Source of the DNA: Massariosphaeria phaeospora
Taxonomy: Eukaryota > Ascomycota > Dothideomycetes > Pleosporales
Assembly (NCBI GenBank): GCA_011032825.1
Contig: JAADJZ010000019.1
Coordinates: 558,001-622,000, forward strand
Length of the DNA stretch: 64,000 nt
Reading direction: 5' to 3'
Under the pieces are notes generated by a model, which had not been told where the DNA came from, did no database searches, and saw nothing but the letters and a program-made list of their open reading frames with translations. Each line of letters opens with the position of its first letter. Within the stretch, counting starts at the first letter, position 1. Positions 31,771 to 43,663 of the stretch are shown piece by piece. The position numbers and the translations under genes are program-made.

Positions 31771-33312
31771 TCATTGCTTCTCGGTATCCGGATGTGAAGT
31801 CGGCTGCGCATCGCGCCGATAGAAGGTGGCGGGTGGCTTTTGCACTAGCTCATCGAAGGGTTTCGAGGGCAGCACACCGAGATCTTTTACGCCTCTTGGT
31901 TTCCCGTCGACACGATCGTTGAGCTCAAAGTATGGAGCATATTTCTGGTCGGTAGATCTCAGTCCCTCGACAGCGACGAGGGAGGAGGGCTCATCGTGGA
32001 CTAGGGGATTTGCTGGATTCGATTCTTTTGTTGATGGTCTGGATCCGAATGCCCGATAATGTTCTGGCAGCTTACGGAAGACAGAGTTTGGATGGTTGCT
32101 GGCATGGACGGCTGCCGGCGCACAAGCACAAACAATGCCTATGAACACCTCCACCAAACTAGCGTCGAATATTAGAAATATGAGGAGGTGAAGAGTCGAA
32201 GAAAACATACACTAGAATGGTCGGCCATACACTTTGCCATGTATGATTCTGCCCATTGGTTTGTACTATTCGGAAGTAAATGCTGAGACAAGAGCAGACA
32301 CATGCGCTGTCAGAGCATTCGTTAGCTTACTTCGTTTCTGCGTCGAAGATAACCGGGGTTCACTTACAGGCCACCACTGCAAAAGACCGTCATACGAGCT
32401 ACCCGCCTCTGCCAACCCATATTGAGTCTACTGATTACCAGTATAGGGATAATCAGAATTGTAAGATCCAAAATCAGGCCGACTATGGAATACGGAGTGC
32501 TGACTTGCTTGGTCATAGAAGTGGCCCATCCGCCATGATTCGGGCTGGCTCCGACCAAAGTATATATGAAAAATACCGAATGAGTAATAACAGTCGCAAA
32601 AATGCCAATCCAAGAGCAGATAACGGCCCATCTTAACTGTGCGAATATATCAAGATATAGAACGAAGAAAGACGTTTTGAGAAAAAGCATCATCATAGCC
32701 GGTAAGAGGTAGACGGTGAATGTCCACTAATCCCAAATTAGTCAACATGCCGTTGCGAATAAAGACAAATTTAAAAACAAACTTACGCGAATGAAGGGTA
32801 GACTCAATACTTGTGCTACGCTGAGGTTCCATGACTGTCGAGTTGTTCCAAGATTCAAAACAGCTGATTTGGGCGTAAGCTTAACTACCTTCTACGATTC
32901 TGGAGGTGTTCCGTACCCCATGTGGAAATGCAGTAGTGTGCTACACCCAAGAGCTTCGAGAGCGTAAGTCAACAGTCACACTGATATTGATATCGAACAT
33001 ACCACCGCAATCAACAACAATGCTAGGAGCAAATAGTCAGCAAAAGTACAAGACGTCTCTCCTAGCGAACATACCATCATCCCAGGTCTTTCGTTTCGTA
33101 AGAACCAGCTTCACATAAACGCGATTGAAGAAGAATAGAAGAGCGATCACAAGGAAGATCGTCGTAATCGATATCTGCAGCACCCGCCGGTCCTCCGGAT
33201 TGACGAAATTCGACTTGACGCCTGCCGGAGGCGGCCATAGGGGTTTCCGCGCAAGCTGCGCCTGCACTTCTGGTGGATATTCGTTCAGCGTCGCACCCTT
33301 TGGCAACTGCAT
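31771..33312 (-). CDS. Fungal rhodopsin-like 7TM membrane protein (PTH11-related type)
   Basis: Seven exons: 33312-33075, 33022-33003, 32953-32917, 32863-32787, 32726-32368, 32306-32211 and 32158-31771. All introns (49-61 bp) keep phase, giving 404 residues. The start ATG (MQLPKGATLNEY) is the first in frame. The membrane part follows the fungal rhodopsin-like domain (PF20684): ISITTIFLVIALLFFFNRVY, then KRKTWDDALLLIAV, then the hallmark FLKTSFFVLYLDIF, RWAVICSWIGIFATVI, a VGLILDLTILIIPI helix and VEVFIGIVCACAPA. The C-terminal tail of about 100 residues is hydrophilic. Such proteins act as presumptive G-protein-coupled receptors for surface or nutrient cues; no ligand can be named. Exons 2 and 3 are only 20 and 37 nt, and the acceptor of exon 3 (CGAAG) is the least certain junction. 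Confidence 0.78.
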
Positions 33313-34921
33313 CGCAGCGTTGGTGGAGGCGTGTGGTTTGAAAGAGGGATTACGAAGTCTGCGGGACTCCACTTGACGTGTGCAAGGGACGAGCTACTTC
33401 AAATACCCGCAACCCGCGAGTTCCCCATCTGACGGAAGCGAAGATCGGTCCCGTTTTGCCAACACCAAATCTGCTAGCTTGCAGCATGCTCTAGGGATCT
33501 ACCATGGGCTGGCTATGGGGGTGCCATCCGCAGTATCCGTTACGATGTCGGTGTCAAACCAATTGATCCCTATCTGTCTCATTACAATGAACAGGGACTA
33601 TTGGCGTACATATATCAAAGGTATGTCACTTATCCCCACGAACCATAATTGTCGCAGAACTAACTGCCAGCATTCATCGACCACAATCTAACGTTGCTGA
33701 GCCGCAATGCGCTGTACCTCTCTGATCAATTACGTTCTAAGCCGCGTTGAATTGCATCGCCATGCCGCGTTCCAACACGAGCCGTCGTTGGAGATGTCAC
33801 CTGATCACTCTGATTGGTTGTATTGCTAGCGTGGTCCCTCCTCAAGTTTATGTCGCTCGTTGAACGGAGGATTCCGCTTACCTACATCGGAATAGCTGAT
33901 GCGACAACCAACTCGTCGGTAGAGGCCAACCCGTAGCAGCGTAGCTGGGAGAAGATTCGCGGGAGCGATCAGCGGGCCCTAGGGTAGCTTTACCTTAGAC
34001 CTGCTCCTGCTGTACGGTGCAGTTGCAGGAACGTGTCAGCATGTCAAATGCTCCTACTTGGAGTCCAGGTTATTGAGGACTCGGCGGATGTCTTCATGAC
34101 AAGCATTTATCCATTTGTATGTGGTGTTCCGTCCACAGGGCTGCGTTCACCCCGGATCCGCAGATCGTCTCTAGAGTCTAGAAATATTTACACCCGTGCA
34201 CGAAACTCCCGGACAGACTACAAGACTATGAGAAACTTAGAACGCTGGTTGTTCGAGTAAGGTAAGCATGTAAACCACTCTATCGCCTTATTGATTGTTA
34301 ATGGTCCAAGTAAGGCACTGCGTTACCACGAAGAAATGTTTCAGGAACACGTTTTGTATGTCACCTGCAGATCAATCTCCGATCTGGTGCAAGGCGTCGA
34401 TCGGGCGTTTTAAAGATCAACACTACTCTGTAACCACGTGGCACGTACTGGTAGGGCTAGGGATCCGCCGATTGCTTGTTTCATGTGTGACGTGTCCCAG
34501 CAGTCGTGTTTAGCTAACCCCTTATTATTCGCCACTCACGAGTACCGCAGTAAGTGCGCATGCTAAGAGAGGGAACGATGCAATGCTAAGACTTGCGGTG
34601 GGCTCGGTGAGCTTTTAGTTTGGCTCCACGACTGTATTTCTCGATTTCTTCTCCTATCAACTGACTTGAACACACAGCAAGACTGCGTTAGGGTATAAAC
34701 TCGTGCTTTGAACTGGTATCGAGTCCGGGCTGCTTTGCGTCGACATTGAAACCAGATTAAGGTTGGAACGATGCCTCGTCAATACGCGGGTCGAACGCTA
34801 GGCGCCCAAGTTTCGAACTGATAGATCTTACACTAACATGTCTCTTAGAATCAGCTAATTCTGACCTTAACACACCGCCTGCCTCTTAAGCTCCCACACT
34901 CGTTTCTACACAACGTCGCTT
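33313..34921. other. Intergenic region, no gene recognised
   Basis: It contains the promoter of the rhodopsin-like gene and the 3' side of the DUF4360-like gene. No frame has a recognisable domain or a convincing splice series. Confidence 0.5.
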
Positions 34922-35558
34922 TTAGGGGAAACGGAACGCAGTATCGTCGACAATCATGTAACCAGTAACAACAGTTCCGCTCCCTCCAGTAACCGACACC
35001 TCAACCTTCACATCCGCACTCCCCTGTGCCGTAGATCCCGGAGTTCCGCTGAGTGTGAATTGAAGCTCAGTCCCGAAGTTCCCAGTCTCTGACGGTGTTG
35101 TGTATGACCTACGAGAGGACGCCTAGGATGCACGTTAGAGTCCAGAAACTACCACGCCGCATAAAACCACTTACACTTTTACCGCCGCCCGTCAAAGTCT
35201 GCGCGATCGTACCAACTAGACCAGAGCCTTCGTCGATCTGGAGAAACCCGGCGGTGTACACTTCGAAGTGGAAGTCTCCGGTACCGCTTGCAGGCACCGT
35301 GTACTCGAACTGAACCTGGATCGTGCAATCTTGGCCGGCACCGACGTCAGGGGCCCTGAATGCGTCGTATCCGATCACAGCGTTCGGAGGCACGCCGTCT
35401 TCTTTGATCATGGCGTTGTAGGTGTTTGGTGGGCATCCTGTCCCAGTCGGAACGAGTTTGGTGATCTTAAGAGGAGAGGAGGCGCGAGACTGAATGAGAG
35501 CCGCGGCGAGTGTGGATGCCGGGAGGAGAAGAGAAATAAGAGCGGTTGGGAAGTGCAT
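34922..35558 (-). CDS. Secreted DUF4360-like protein
   Basis: Two exons, 35558-35175 and 35122-34922, with a 52-bp intron (GTAAGT donor, CTAAC branch, CTAG acceptor), giving 194 residues. The N-terminal MHFPTALISLLLPASTLAAA is a typical signal peptide, so the protein is probably exported. The mature part has the DUF4360 pattern: a GCPPNTYNAMI block, a central DCTIQVQFEYTVP strand, a FHFEVYTAGF region and a C-terminal beta-rich end closing in DDTAFRFP. Only two Cys remain in the mature part, enough for one disulphide. The domain is common in fungal secretomes with no defined activity. An alternative acceptor 12 bp downstream breaks the frame, which supports this splice. Confidence 0.75.
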
Positions 35559-37280
35559 CGTGATTGATTCGAGGATGTTACGTGAAGTGGATGTGTTTGA
35601 AAAGGTACAAAGCTTGCTAATGATGTGAGTAGACAGGCTTCGACCTGGATATTTATACTTGAAAGGTCATTCCATCCAGGGGCTATTTCAGGCGCACCAA
35701 AGCCGCTCCTAGTCGTATTCTGATCAATTCCATTACTCAAGTTTGCTGACAACTAAGACAGAAGAGCACACATCCTTCAACAACTAAACTTGTTCTAGAA
35801 GACCTATATCAACCAGACGTTGTATATAACGCAAGATACAGTGAGCATGAGGGTCCACGCTCTCCACGTGCACTACCTGTTCAGGTAATAATCTGACTAA
35901 GACGCGTTCACGAAGGATCGAGCTTACATCTTCGAATCATGCACCGCCGAGTCGCCCTTTTTCCTTCTCAATTTTCCCTAAATCGCCGACAAGATCGCAC
36001 TTTGGACCAGGTCATAGGTATTTGAACAGGACGTATTTGCTAGTAGTCTTTCTTAGTGAGGCATACGGGAAAAAAAGGCACGTGTTGGGCCGCGCGGGCG
36101 CTGAGTTTCGCACGAGAGAAATCGAGGGCCAATCCTTGCAACCACCAACCAACTGGTTGCTGGAGCACGGGAGCGGATCCTTGTCGTATTTGCAATACGG
36201 CCTCGGGGGTCGGGGATGGTGCAGTACATAAAGCGGGCCGATGCTGACGGAATTTCCGTCCCGTTCCCGTTGGTCGAGTGATGCCTTGGGAAACTTCGCC
36301 CCCACAAAAAGCATGCATGTTTGATGTTTCAAATCTCGCACGATATCAGCTCCTAGGGCCTAGGCACCGGTCAAAGTTGCACTCTTCACTGCCACCCTAG
36401 TGGCTTTCGCGTGGCGTACCGGTGAGAGTAGGAAGCACGTGTAGGGTTGAATAAGAGCAGAGCATCTAACCAAGACAAATAACAGACTCAGATCACCTAC
36501 CACATATCAGTCCGCAGCTTGATGAGACTGGGTGATAATCAGGTGCGTGTTGTAGAGTAATCTGGAGTTAGACCTATTCACTGTCGTAGTGACATTGCTC
36601 TAAATAGAACGAAGGTGCGCGTGCGAGGTTTGATACGGATAGGTAATTTAGATGCAGTATCAAATGGAGACATTCGCGAACAGAAATGTAGTAAACTCGC
36701 TAGGCTATCCAGATACCTGATCGGTCGGGGTGAATCATGTGATCTTGCATGATCTTCCAGCGAAAGATTCTTGCATGTTCCTGCAGTAAGGGTCAGCGTT
36801 CTCGATTCTATATTTCTCTTACAGTGAGAGGGAGAATGTACAAAACCCCTACGTACCATCAAACAAGGCCGATCCTGCTACGGAAAACCATCGGCAGGAG
36901 AAGATAACGATTCACAGCTTCACATGCCTGCAAACATCTTAAAGGTAGGTCCACGACCTCTACTTACTATGACGAAGGTTTTGTTCTGAATATTAGTGTG
37001 CGCGTCACTACCTATGTTTTTAGTGGGTATCACGCGGCGCGAAACGAATGAACGCGTCGGTCCCTAACTTCGGGTTTATAACAGCCTTGTAAGTGGACAG
37101 TCAAACAACGCGAACCGCGTCTACGACGACTCTAAAAATTGGGACCCTCAAGGTAGCGCATTTTTGTATTCGATCTACTTATAATGCGTCCCCCCTCGAT
37201 CTGCGTCTTTGAAAACATCACTCCAAGAACCTCATTCGCACCCCGTTCGTGTATCTGGAAACGCGCTAGTCCGAACCATC
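35559..37280. other. Intergenic region, no gene recognised
   Basis: It holds the promoter of the secreted protein and the leader of the next gene. Short frames near 36012-36341 overlap on both strands and match nothing. Confidence 0.5.
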
Positions 37281-38440
37281 ATGAAACGACGAAGGTCATC
37301 AACATCGGAAGGAGACATCCGCCACGGGAGTCTTACGGAACGGCAGTGTGCCGATCAACCCTCTCGAGAAAAATATGCCGGATCGACGATGAAGAAGCGC
37401 TTTCAGGAGTTCGTACAAATCCCGATATCCCAGCATCTACTAACACCGATCCAGGCTCATGGTATTAGACGAACGGTAAGTCTAACTCTCGCGTTTCGAA
37501 CCTATTCTGAGAACTATATAAATTGATCAATTAGCTGAGAACTATTAGCGAAGGCCTACTCTTGGAAGATATTCTTCACCGTCCACACTACGAGTTCTTA
37601 GATGAAGCGCTATTTGAGATCGATCAATGTCGAGACGAGATCAACATGTAAGCAAATACGGATCGCTAAGACATCTCGCTCATGAATTGCAGGACACTGG
37701 ACCTGGAGGCCGAAGACAAGTCCAAAGAGGCTCTGGGGCCACTTTGTGACAAACTCTACACGACTCTTCCTCGCGAATTGAGAGATCAGGTGTATACGCA
37801 ACTTCATCCTGCGCAATGCAACTTTTCCGATTCAGGCTACTACTGGGACTCGAAGTGGTATCATTGCGCTGAACTAGTTGGCGAGGGCGTAGCACGCGAG
37901 CTCGCAGAGTCAAACTACACGGAGACGAAGTTTTGTGTCAGCGATCGGGCCCTCCGTGCTCTTACGCGATTGCTCCGAGAAGACCGGCACAAGCTTGGTC
38001 TCATGCCACACAACTTGATCCGAAACATCCAGATCGCACTCTCCCTAGAGACTGGAATTGATCTCAGGTCGCCAGGAGACCAAGAAGAATTTCGGAACCA
38101 GCTTGCTTCGTTATTCCTGTTAGAGAAGCAAAAGGTTCACATCACATTCTGTGTACCATCTTCGGATATGGGAGTCGGCACAGACGAAGACTCCAACTCG
38201 GAACTCGGATTTGACGATGAAGAGCTAATTGGCCGCATCCTGCGTCTGTTCATGCCAGTAGCTATCAGTCTAAAGCGGGGCGAGTATCAAGTTCTCGTGG
38301 AATGGCCAGAAGAAGTCTCTTGGCTCAGAGAATATCTCAGACAAGATCTGAACTCATACGAGTCGATTGAGGAGTGGGATGCTGAGATGACGGCATTCGA
38401 GTTGCGAAGCATATCTGTTGCGTTTGATATTAGTGGGTAG
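37281..38440 (+). CDS. F-box-like hypothetical protein
   Basis: Three exons: 37281-37475, 37535-37647 and 37693-38440; introns of 59 and 45 bp keep phase, giving 351 residues. ATG 37281 (MKRRRSSTSEGD) is the first in the open frame. The LYTTLPRELRDQVYTQL segment (about 120-136) resembles the short F-box/2EXR-like start found in many fungal proteins of unknown role. The rest is acidic and helical with no known domain. If it is an F-box it would link targets to SCF ubiquitin ligases; that is inference. The N-terminus is basic and Ser-rich. AT-rich DNA follows directly. Confidence 0.68.
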
Positions 38441-40262
38441 TCAACATAGTCAGCAATGACTGCACGACTCTAATTGATCAATTAAGGTGAGTACCTTCTT
38501 CTAGTATCCAAGATTGCTTGAGTCTGACCAACACTGTAGAGCTTTGCTATTTATTAGAGCGATATTCTTCAGAGCGCCTAGGTCACCGAATGTCCAGATG
38601 AGCAAGAGGGTGGATCTCGCTAGATTGCAAAGCTCTGGCGCCCTGAAATCTCCTCTCTATAGTGCACCTAGCTACTTCCTTTCTCATCACAAAGGGTCTT
38701 ACATAGCATTCCATCTCGTTCGAGTTCATTCATTGGAAGATGCCGATTGAACACTTCCTACGAAATAGGCTACCTGTATGAACGTTTGCGCGCTTGCTTA
38801 AGGAAAGCATCAATTGTTTTAATAGGCTACCTAGAATTCATTATTCCAAACGAGGGTCTAGCTAACTAACCTTCCGCAAGGTAACACAGTATCTCTCCAG
38901 TTTCTCCAGGGCCTTGTCGACTAACAGCGTATCTAAACGTCGAACGCTATCAGAACAAAACTCCTTGTATAACCCTCACAAACTCCAGTCACAAATTCTC
39001 ACTTTCCCAACACTCGTAACGCACTTCGATCCGAAGGCGTAGAATCGCATCTCACGCTTTGCATAGACAGAGTTGAGTTCCGTACGATCCAAACACGTTC
39101 TCTCCCTCTATAACTCTCTAACTTAAAATCTACCGAGCTCCACAGTTTGCTGCTATATACCGCTAAATTTTGCCATAGCGTTATACCAACTTCTGTAGGC
39201 TCTCAAGTTACACCACTACGGATCGTGCTAATACAGAGTACGTATAGGTGCCTCTTATTAATATTATTAATCTCATCAATCTCTAGCCTCTCAATCTCAT
39301 CAACCTCTTACTAATCTCTCGATCTCTCGATCTCTCAGTCTCTCAATCTCATTAATCTTAGTCTCTTAATCTTATTAACTTTAGTCTCTTAATTTTATTT
39401 AACTCGCAGTCTCTTAATCTTGTTTATCTCGCAGTCTCTCAATCTCAGTCTTTCAATCTTAGTCTCTCAATCCTATCAATCTCATAGGCATTAAGGCAAT
39501 TTGGAAATCGGTAGGGATCCAGAGACGAGATCCAGAGCTAGCTAGTTAAGGGCGTCCATTCACCCATAGCGTCAATTCAGCTACCTATCTAGTGACAAAC
39601 GCGCTATACTGTACCTATCAGTGCCTGTTAAACCATACCTACTACTAGCTGCCTATACCTTACACCTCTAGAAGCTTCGCTATGTGGATTTTCGCGTGGC
39701 TTATCTGAGCTATTAACTCTAGTTCGTAGCAGCCTGATCCGTAATGCAAGACCACATCTCTACACTCCCGTATCTCTGATCCGAAACCGCACACTTGCGT
39801 TCCCATTGCGTTTCTCGTCTCACAACATCTATAGGACAAACAGCATCACGCGACAACAGTACGTGCCATCCCGAGAAGTGTCGCGCGCGCTCGACCTTCC
39901 AGCGAGGCAGCCATGCTTTATTTTATTTCCAAACTAATACACCATTCGAGCACGACAAGTCCCTACACCAGCCTCTACTTGCTTGCATGTGCCAGCCTCT
40001 TCGAAAAACCAGCTCGGAATGCACGATGCAGGCACGAATTGTCGTCGATATTAGCGCATCGGCACAAAGGCATTCGGGGGAGTTCGTTCGGAGTACCATG
40101 GTATTAGTGTAATAGTATACAGATATAGCGTTCCGTCCATGTCTTTTTCTCCCATCTCCGGAACCTGCTTATCTTACAAGGGGAGACAGCCATGTGATAG
40201 CGATACGTTTTTTTACACCTAATACACCGCATCCGCACACGCATCCCTTTCCCCAAGCCCCC
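38441..40262. other. AT-rich and pyrimidine-rich gap
   Basis: No gene is supported. It carries a long C/T-rich, TCTCAAT-type degenerate repeat (39256-39492) and scattered TA-rich DNA on both sides, suggesting decayed repeat sequence. Confidence 0.5.
39256..39492 (+). repeat. Degenerate TCTCAATCTCA-type pyrimidine repeat
   Basis: About 235 bp consist of imperfect repeats of CTCTCAATCTCA and CTCTTAATCTTA units separated by AGT or ACT. The strand is almost free of G. The T-for-C differences between units would be expected if C-to-T mutation had acted on an original array. Confidence 0.8.
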
Positions 40263-41750
40263 CTACGGCAAATGCTCCAGCAACCCCCCACAACCCTCAC
40301 TCTCACACCCCAGCTCCCCTCCCATTTCCCTCAACGCCCTCCTTATCTCCCCCGCCAACCCATTCGCCTCCTTATTCCCCCTCTTCCTAAACACAAAGTC
40401 ACCCAGCGACGCACCCAACTGCACCGGACACAACAACCTCAGCGCCCGCACCGCATCCGTCCAAAACCCCGGCTTATGCGGCGCCGCATCAACCGCCGCC
40501 TTCAAACAGCGCAGCAAGTGCAGCACATCGCCGACCTCCTTATGCTGCCCGACTTTGATTTCCTCACTGAGTATCAGGGCCGTGGAGGCGAGGCCCTCGG
40601 CGCTCCACCAGTTGGTGCCGTTGACGATGCTGGAGGCGAGGGCGTAGGTGGCGTGCAGCCAGCCGGGCGGGATTTGGATCGTTTGCGAGCTTTCGAGGAG
40701 GGCGTACAGGCCGGGGGAGAGGCTGGGCTCGAGGAGTGCGTATTTGGTGTTGGAGGTGTGGAGGTGGATTAGGCGGGTGATGTTGGTGGGGGTGGGCGGG
40801 TAGAAGACCCAGAGTTTGGGGCCGAGGGCGTGGTGCGCGTTGCCGCGGGTTCCGTTGTCTTGGGGAGGAGCATACTGTGTTAGGTCATTGGGCTCCTCAC
40901 TCGCTTGAGTTTACGCGGGCGATGGGGTAGAGTGTAGAGAGCTGGAACAGTGCATGAAAATACGATAAAGGTGCTCACCAATATGTAGGTCTACACATAT
41001 ACTTTCCGGTGTGTAATTCGCCGACGACTCAGTCTCGACCTGGAACGTATGTTCCCGCTCCGCGATCTCCGGCGTCGGCCCCAAGACAAACCCCGGAACA
41101 TGCGTATTGATAGCGAAATACAGCGGCGTCATACTCGGATTACGAAAGCTTTGCAGTATGCGCAGGTTGATATTCGGCACATCGCGCTCGAGGATCTGCC
41201 GATTCGGCTTGTCGGCCTCGTAGCGCAGCCCCGAAGTCTGGTTCTTCTTGCTGCCGTCGTAGAAGCCGAAGATGGCGTTCTCGAGCGCGCATTGGATCTC
41301 CAGGGGGTCGGTGCCGACGAAGTCGTGGTTGCGCCAGACGATGGGCGTGTTGAGGTCGACGCCGTCGAGGGCCTGGGGGCCGGTGCCGTCGGCGAAGTTG
41401 GTCAGTGCCTGGAGGCGGCCGGAGAGGATGCCGGCTCGGAACGGACGGATTCGCGCTTCTCGTTCGGGGTCCAGCGTGTTGTAGAGAATTGGGTCTAGGG
41501 CTTTGCGCCAAGCATTCGGGATCTCGGGTTTGTTGCTCGCATCCCTTGCATGCTCTGGTTTCTCGACGTGCGAGCTTTTAGCGGTCCGCACTGTGAAAGT
41601 ACTTCGGTGTTTAGGCTGGGACTTAGTGGCTGGTGGCTCGTTATCGGTCTGCTGAATGGGTACAGATTTCATTGATTTTTCCAACCGAGGCCTCTTCTGG
41701 GTACGATATTGAGTCCCATGGCCCTCATCTGACTGGCAGTGTGGAGCCAT
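40263..41750 (-). CDS. JmjC-like domain protein
   Basis: Two exons, 41750-40979 and 40903-40263; a 75-bp intron with an AAG acceptor is the junction that keeps phase, giving 470 residues. The first about 85 residues are basic and disordered. The second half has a cupin/JmjC-like series: PESICVDLHI, then HHALGPKLWVFYPP, then TIQIPPGWLHATYALASSIVNGTN, which matches the order of the metal-binding and exit strands of JmjC proteins. The expected HxD/E metal pair is not clear (LHIA at that place), while the distal His (GWLHAT) is present. It may therefore be a non-catalytic member. Histone demethylation should not be assumed. Confidence 0.65.
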
Positions 41751-43663
41751 TTCTCAAGCAGCATGGGATCCACCTATGTCAAAAAAAGTTGACTCTGTAC
41801 TGATTCTTGTGGTGGACAAGCAAACATCTGAAGGTAAGGTTGTACGTTGATGTTTGCACCACGATTTCGCTTAACCCCTGTCGTTTGCGACAGCTCGGAA
41901 GGCGCTAACGCACGCATAGTCGCACAACGCGTTAACTAGACAACCTCTTCGTGCAACCTACAACACTATCCCAAAATCAGCACATTCAAAAAAACAGACG
42001 CCGGTAACATGAGAAGACTTTATGTTCGTTGCCCCTTACCCTTAACAATAAATGCCTAGTCCCTTGGCGCGTAGATGCACTTTCTAGCTCCTACAAAGCA
42101 CAGATATCTCAATCCAGCACCTAGTAGCAGCTAGAAGTCATAGCACAAATAACATCAAGCCTACCTACTGCATACCAATTATGCCTTACAATCCCCTGTT
42201 CTATTCCTAATCGCACACTACAGCGCGCGCCTAAGCTAAGCTAAGATACGCAAAGTTCCCTATATCCAGCACGCTATCGTTATGCAGCAGCTGCTATTCT
42301 CCCACGAAAGATAGCACACCCCTACTACACATCACTCACTCTCCCTCGCCGAGTCCCAACGTCATGACTCATCTTAGCCTCATCCATCCTACCGCTCTTC
42401 CACCACTCTAGCGCATCCTTCGCCGCATCCGCCCATTCCGCGATGCACAGGGTTCCGGATACGGCATAGAGGAGCAAGGGATGGGATGGGCCGAGCCGCG
42501 CTGAGCTGGCAGATGGTTTAGGAGTAGTGAGGTGCGCATCATTCAGGTACGCAGGTGATATCGTGTCTATGGATCGAACAGCTAAACTCAGATATTGCTT
42601 TCTTGCTTACTTACTTACTACGTTGAGCTAATTACGTTGAGCTAATCATGGTGGTTTGAGCTACGAATGCGGCGGCGCGGATACCAATATGTGGGAAGGC
42701 GCTATGCAGTAAGTGACTGGTGCTGGTGTTTTCGTCCGATTTGCGGGATTTGCTTTATTCCGCGGTCCAGACAAACTGACAGGCCGGTCGGAATCCCTGG
42801 ATGATGTGGAGGTTTGTTGTACCTGGGGAAAAGGAAGTAAGATACGCGTGGTCGAGTTGGGTCCACGGGTTTTAACGCGTACGCCTTAGGCGTTGATGCG
42901 GGAAATCAATATATAGTGCCTGAAGATGGCATGGACTATCCATGGTGTCGGGGTTGAGACTTTGATGTAGTTTGCCTTTTGGGGTTGGAGGTTTACTCGC
43001 AATACTGCATCATATTAGCAGAACTAAGATGTAGCCAGGTCCTGCTTCGAATATTAGTGGAGCCTACATATTCCCAGACAGTCGGGTTCGGTATCTCGTT
43101 TATACGAGGTTTCCGATGAAGACCCGATAGCTGCATTTGTATAGGCGAGCACTGCTCGGATATCGCGCACTCGTTGGTGACGACACCTTGTTTACCTTTC
43201 CGGAGTCGGCCGTTCGTCTGCGCGTCGGAGGCGCGTATTTCCCGTTCTTTATTCGAGGGTGCTTGTGGATTCGCTGAAGTTGTAGGTGCTCCACGTGGAG
43301 ACCGATGCAGCTCGTTTTGTAGAGGAGAGAAAACACAGACGAGACTAGAGTGTGTGACTATCCCATCGTCGAACTCATTGTTGCTTGGGCGAGAGCGTCG
43401 AAGGAAAACTGAGAAGGCGCAAAATTGCGGCGTCAACATCAGACCAGGGAAGAGGCGCGAAGATCCCTAGATTGACCAAAGTCGTAGCTCGTACCAGGAA
43501 GGAGTGATGCTCGTCCCAATCCACTATTATCAGGGTGGCGCTCCATGCCCTCCATGCAGTCCGTTGGAGTAAGAAAACCACCCAGTCACACGTCATCAGT
43601 CGTTATTGGATATCAATCCCAGTTCGAGATGCCATGACTCCCCCCTCGGTATTCCCCTACTCA
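41751..43663. other. Intergenic region, no gene recognised
   Basis: It includes a 14-bp direct repeat (TACGTTGAGCTAAT twice near 42620-42648), short CTAAG and CTTA arrays, and unrecognised frames near 43000-43600. No coding region is supported. Confidence 0.5.

Noticed and set aside
42993..43596. Frames downstream of the bZIP gene
   Set aside because: Unrecognised, overlapping on both strands, and without a convincing start or splice context.
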